In this document: positions 62,499 to 64,000 of the stretch, piece after piece | Position numbering within the stretch: the first letter of the stretch is position 1 | Layout: each line of letters starts with the position of its first letter | Source of the DNA: CAVUNY01 sp963843535 | GTDB taxonomy: Bacteria; Chloroflexota; Anaerolineae; Anaerolineales; Anaerolineaceae | Assembly (NCBI GenBank): GCA_963843535.1 | Contig: CAWJKU010000001.1 | Location: forward strand, 434,001 to 498,000 | Length of the DNA: 64,000 nt | Direction: 5' to 3' | The notes under the pieces: generated by a model | Databases searched by the model: none | Seen by the model: only the letters and a program-made list of their open reading frames with translations | What the model was told of the DNA's origin: nothing | Made by a program: the position numbers and the translations under genes

Positions 62499-63512
62499 CA
62501 GGCTTCCTGGTAGAGGGTGCAGCGTACCCAATGACCGGTTTCGATCTCCGTCAACGGCACGTCTTCCGGCCCGGTACAGCCCGGTTTTTTCTGAGCCGAG
62601 CAGCGCGGATAAAAGGCGCAGCCTTTGGGGATGGAGAAGGGGTCCGGCACGCTGCCGGCGATCGGGAAGAGCCTTTCTTTGATATTCTTGCCCATTTTTG
62701 GCACGGATTTCAGCAGGCCAACCGTGTAGGGGTGCAGTGGGTGGTGGAAGATTTCACGGGAAGGCCCCAATTCGACAATTTTTCCCATGTACATCACCGC
62801 CACCCGGTCGGCCATTTCAGCCACCACGCCCAGGTTGTGGGTGATCAGCAGGATCGACATATGGAACTGCTTTTGCAGAGATTTCATCAGCTCCAGGATC
62901 TGGGCCTGGATGGTCACATCCAGGGCAGTGGTGGGTTCGTCAGCGATCAACAGGCTGGGGTTGCACGAAAGCGCCATGGCGATCATCGCGCGCTGGCGCA
63001 TCCCGCCTGAGAATTGGTGGGGAAATTCGGTAACGCGTTGTTCTGGATTGGCGATGCCTACCGCGTGCAGCATCTCGATCGTCCGCTCCATCGCCTCCTT
63101 TTGGCTGACGTGTTGGTGCAGCTCCACCGCTTCGGCGATCTGGCTGCCAACGGTGTGAACCGGTGACAGCGACGTCATCGGTTCCTGGAAAATCATGGCG
63201 ATTTCATTGCCGCGGATGGAACGGATCAGGTCACCGCGCGGGTCGATCCTGGGCCAGGTTGAAGGTTTCGCCACTGCGCCGGGAGAAATTGATTTCGCCC
63301 TGGACGATGCGCGCATATTTCAGCGGCAGCAGGCGCAAGATCGAAAAAGCAGTCACACTTTTACCGCAGCCGCTTTCACCGACCAATCCGAGCGTCTCCT
63401 GCGGAGCGATGCTCAATGAAACCCCGTCTACCGCGCGCACTTCGCCGTCTGCGGTTGAGAAATAGGTCTTGAGGTCCTTGATTTCGACCAGAGGTTTGGA
63501 ATCAGAGTTCAT
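62498..63512 (-). CDS. ABC transporter ATP-binding protein (OppD-like), frameshifted
   Basis: The N-terminal part (63512 to about 63250) has LVEIKDLKTYFSTADGEVRAVDGVSL and Walker A GESGCGKSV. The rest, in another frame to 62498, has AMIFQEPMTSLSPVHTVG, FSGGMRQRAMIAMAL, LLIADEPTTALDVT and the C-terminal CAFYPRCSAQKKPGC. The expected text FNLAQIDPRGDLIRSIRG is split by one extra G near 63248. Joined it has about 338 residues. Its start codon is in frame with the upstream permease with no stop between. Confidence 0.83.
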
Positions 63513-64000
63513 ATCATCACCGCCTACATGAGAATACGGATCGGCTGCGTCGCGCAAACCATCGCCGAAGAAATTGAATGCCAGAACGGTCGCGGCAATG
63601 GCGACCGCCGGGAAGAGCAGCCAGGGGTAATGGCGGATGACTTCCAGACTTTGGGCCTCGTTCAGCAGCACGCCCCAGCTGATCATCGGCGGGCGCAGGC
63701 CCAGGTTCAGGAAGGAGAGGGTCGATTCGGCCAGGATCATGCCGGGCATGGCCAGGGTGGTGATCACGATGATATGCCCGAGGACCGCCGGGATCAAGTG
63801 ACGAAAAATGATCCACGAGTCGCCGGCTCCGGAAAGCAGGGCCGCATTGACAAATTCTTCCTCGCGCAATGCCAGCACCTTGCCGCGCAGCTGGCGGGCC
63901 AGCCAGGTCCAACCGATGAAGGAAAGGATGATCGTGATGGAGAAATAGACCTGTTCTGGCGGCCAATGTTGGGGCAGCGCGGCGGATAATGCCATCCACA
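63513..64000 (-). CDS. ABC transporter permease (OppC/DppC-like), C-terminal part
   Basis: The visible 160 residues contain several membrane helices and the EAA loop EEEFVNAALLSGAGDSWIIFRHLIPAVLG, which contacts the ATPases, followed by PGMILAESTLSFLNLGLRPPMISWGVLLNEAQ, typical of OppC. The N terminus lies beyond the window. The reading frame passes GDGLRDAADPYSHVGGDD and continues into the OppD-like Met without a stop, which means either a fusion or a nearby indel. Confidence 0.85.

Overview
The window looks like chromosomal DNA of an Anaerolineae-type Chloroflexota bacterium. The call rests on gene content and style: an HrcA/CIRCE-controlled hrcA-grpE-dnaK-dnaJ-prmA operon, a T-box-controlled thrS, a citramalate synthase route to isoleucine, a cyclic-di-AMP receptor, a LytR-CpsA-Psr protein, and secreted parallel beta-helix/DUF11 proteins with a short YMPLI-type tail. 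It is moderately GC-rich, with genes on both strands and many short palindromic repeats between them. No phage, plasmid, transposase or CRISPR locus is visible.

Layout. 0-8.6 kb: sugar and solute metabolism (FAH-family fragment, Gfo/Idh oxidoreductase, MGH1/GH63-like glycosidase in two frames, c-di-AMP receptor, methyltransferase, trehalose synthase, universal stress protein, homoserine dehydrogenase, sugar isomerase). 8.7-10.5 kb: cimA behind an isoleucine-rich leader peptide and a complete attenuator. 10.6-17.8 kb: serine hydrolase, DUF493 protein, an exosortase with its adjacent polytopic PEP-CTERM/VIT/VWA protein, and a hydroxypyruvate-isomerase-like protein. 18-20.3 kb: T-box and thrS. 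20.5-26 kb: secreted protein, PEP-synthase-like protein, P-loop kinase, DUF1905 protein, and a tRNA(CAU) with tRNA-derived repeats on both sides. 26-29.9 kb: secreted beta-helix protein. 30.2-33.6 kb: a P-loop/winged-helix regulator divergent from a small membrane protein and a lipoprotein carrying a kinase-like domain. 33.7-36.9 kb: a degenerate RecA-like protein, a small helical protein and a family B DNA polymerase. 37-44 kb: dehydrogenase, glycosyltransferase, ABC-F protein, tRNA-Leu, YchF and nicotinate phosphoribosyltransferase. 44-50 kb: heat-shock operon. 50-52.4 kb: PIG-L deacetylase, LRR protein, LCP protein. 53-64 kb: uronate/polysaccharide catabolism (aldolase/epimerase, dehydrogenase, two oligogalacturonate-lyase-like proteins, heparinase II/III-like protein, cupin, Opp-type ABC transporter with a URO-D-like protein inside the operon).

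The most interesting items are the isoleucine attenuator before cimA, the RecA-like/small protein/PolB cassette, the divergent regulator/lipoprotein-kinase pair, the exosortase with its single neighbouring substrate, and a family of perfect intergenic hairpins whose T-run lies in the 5' arm and A-run in the 3' arm, which is the wrong polarity for terminators.

Caution: about fifteen genes, including housekeeping genes (ychF, dnaJ, pncB), change reading frame. This density points to residual indel errors in the assembly, so each single frameshift should be treated as unproven until checked against reads.
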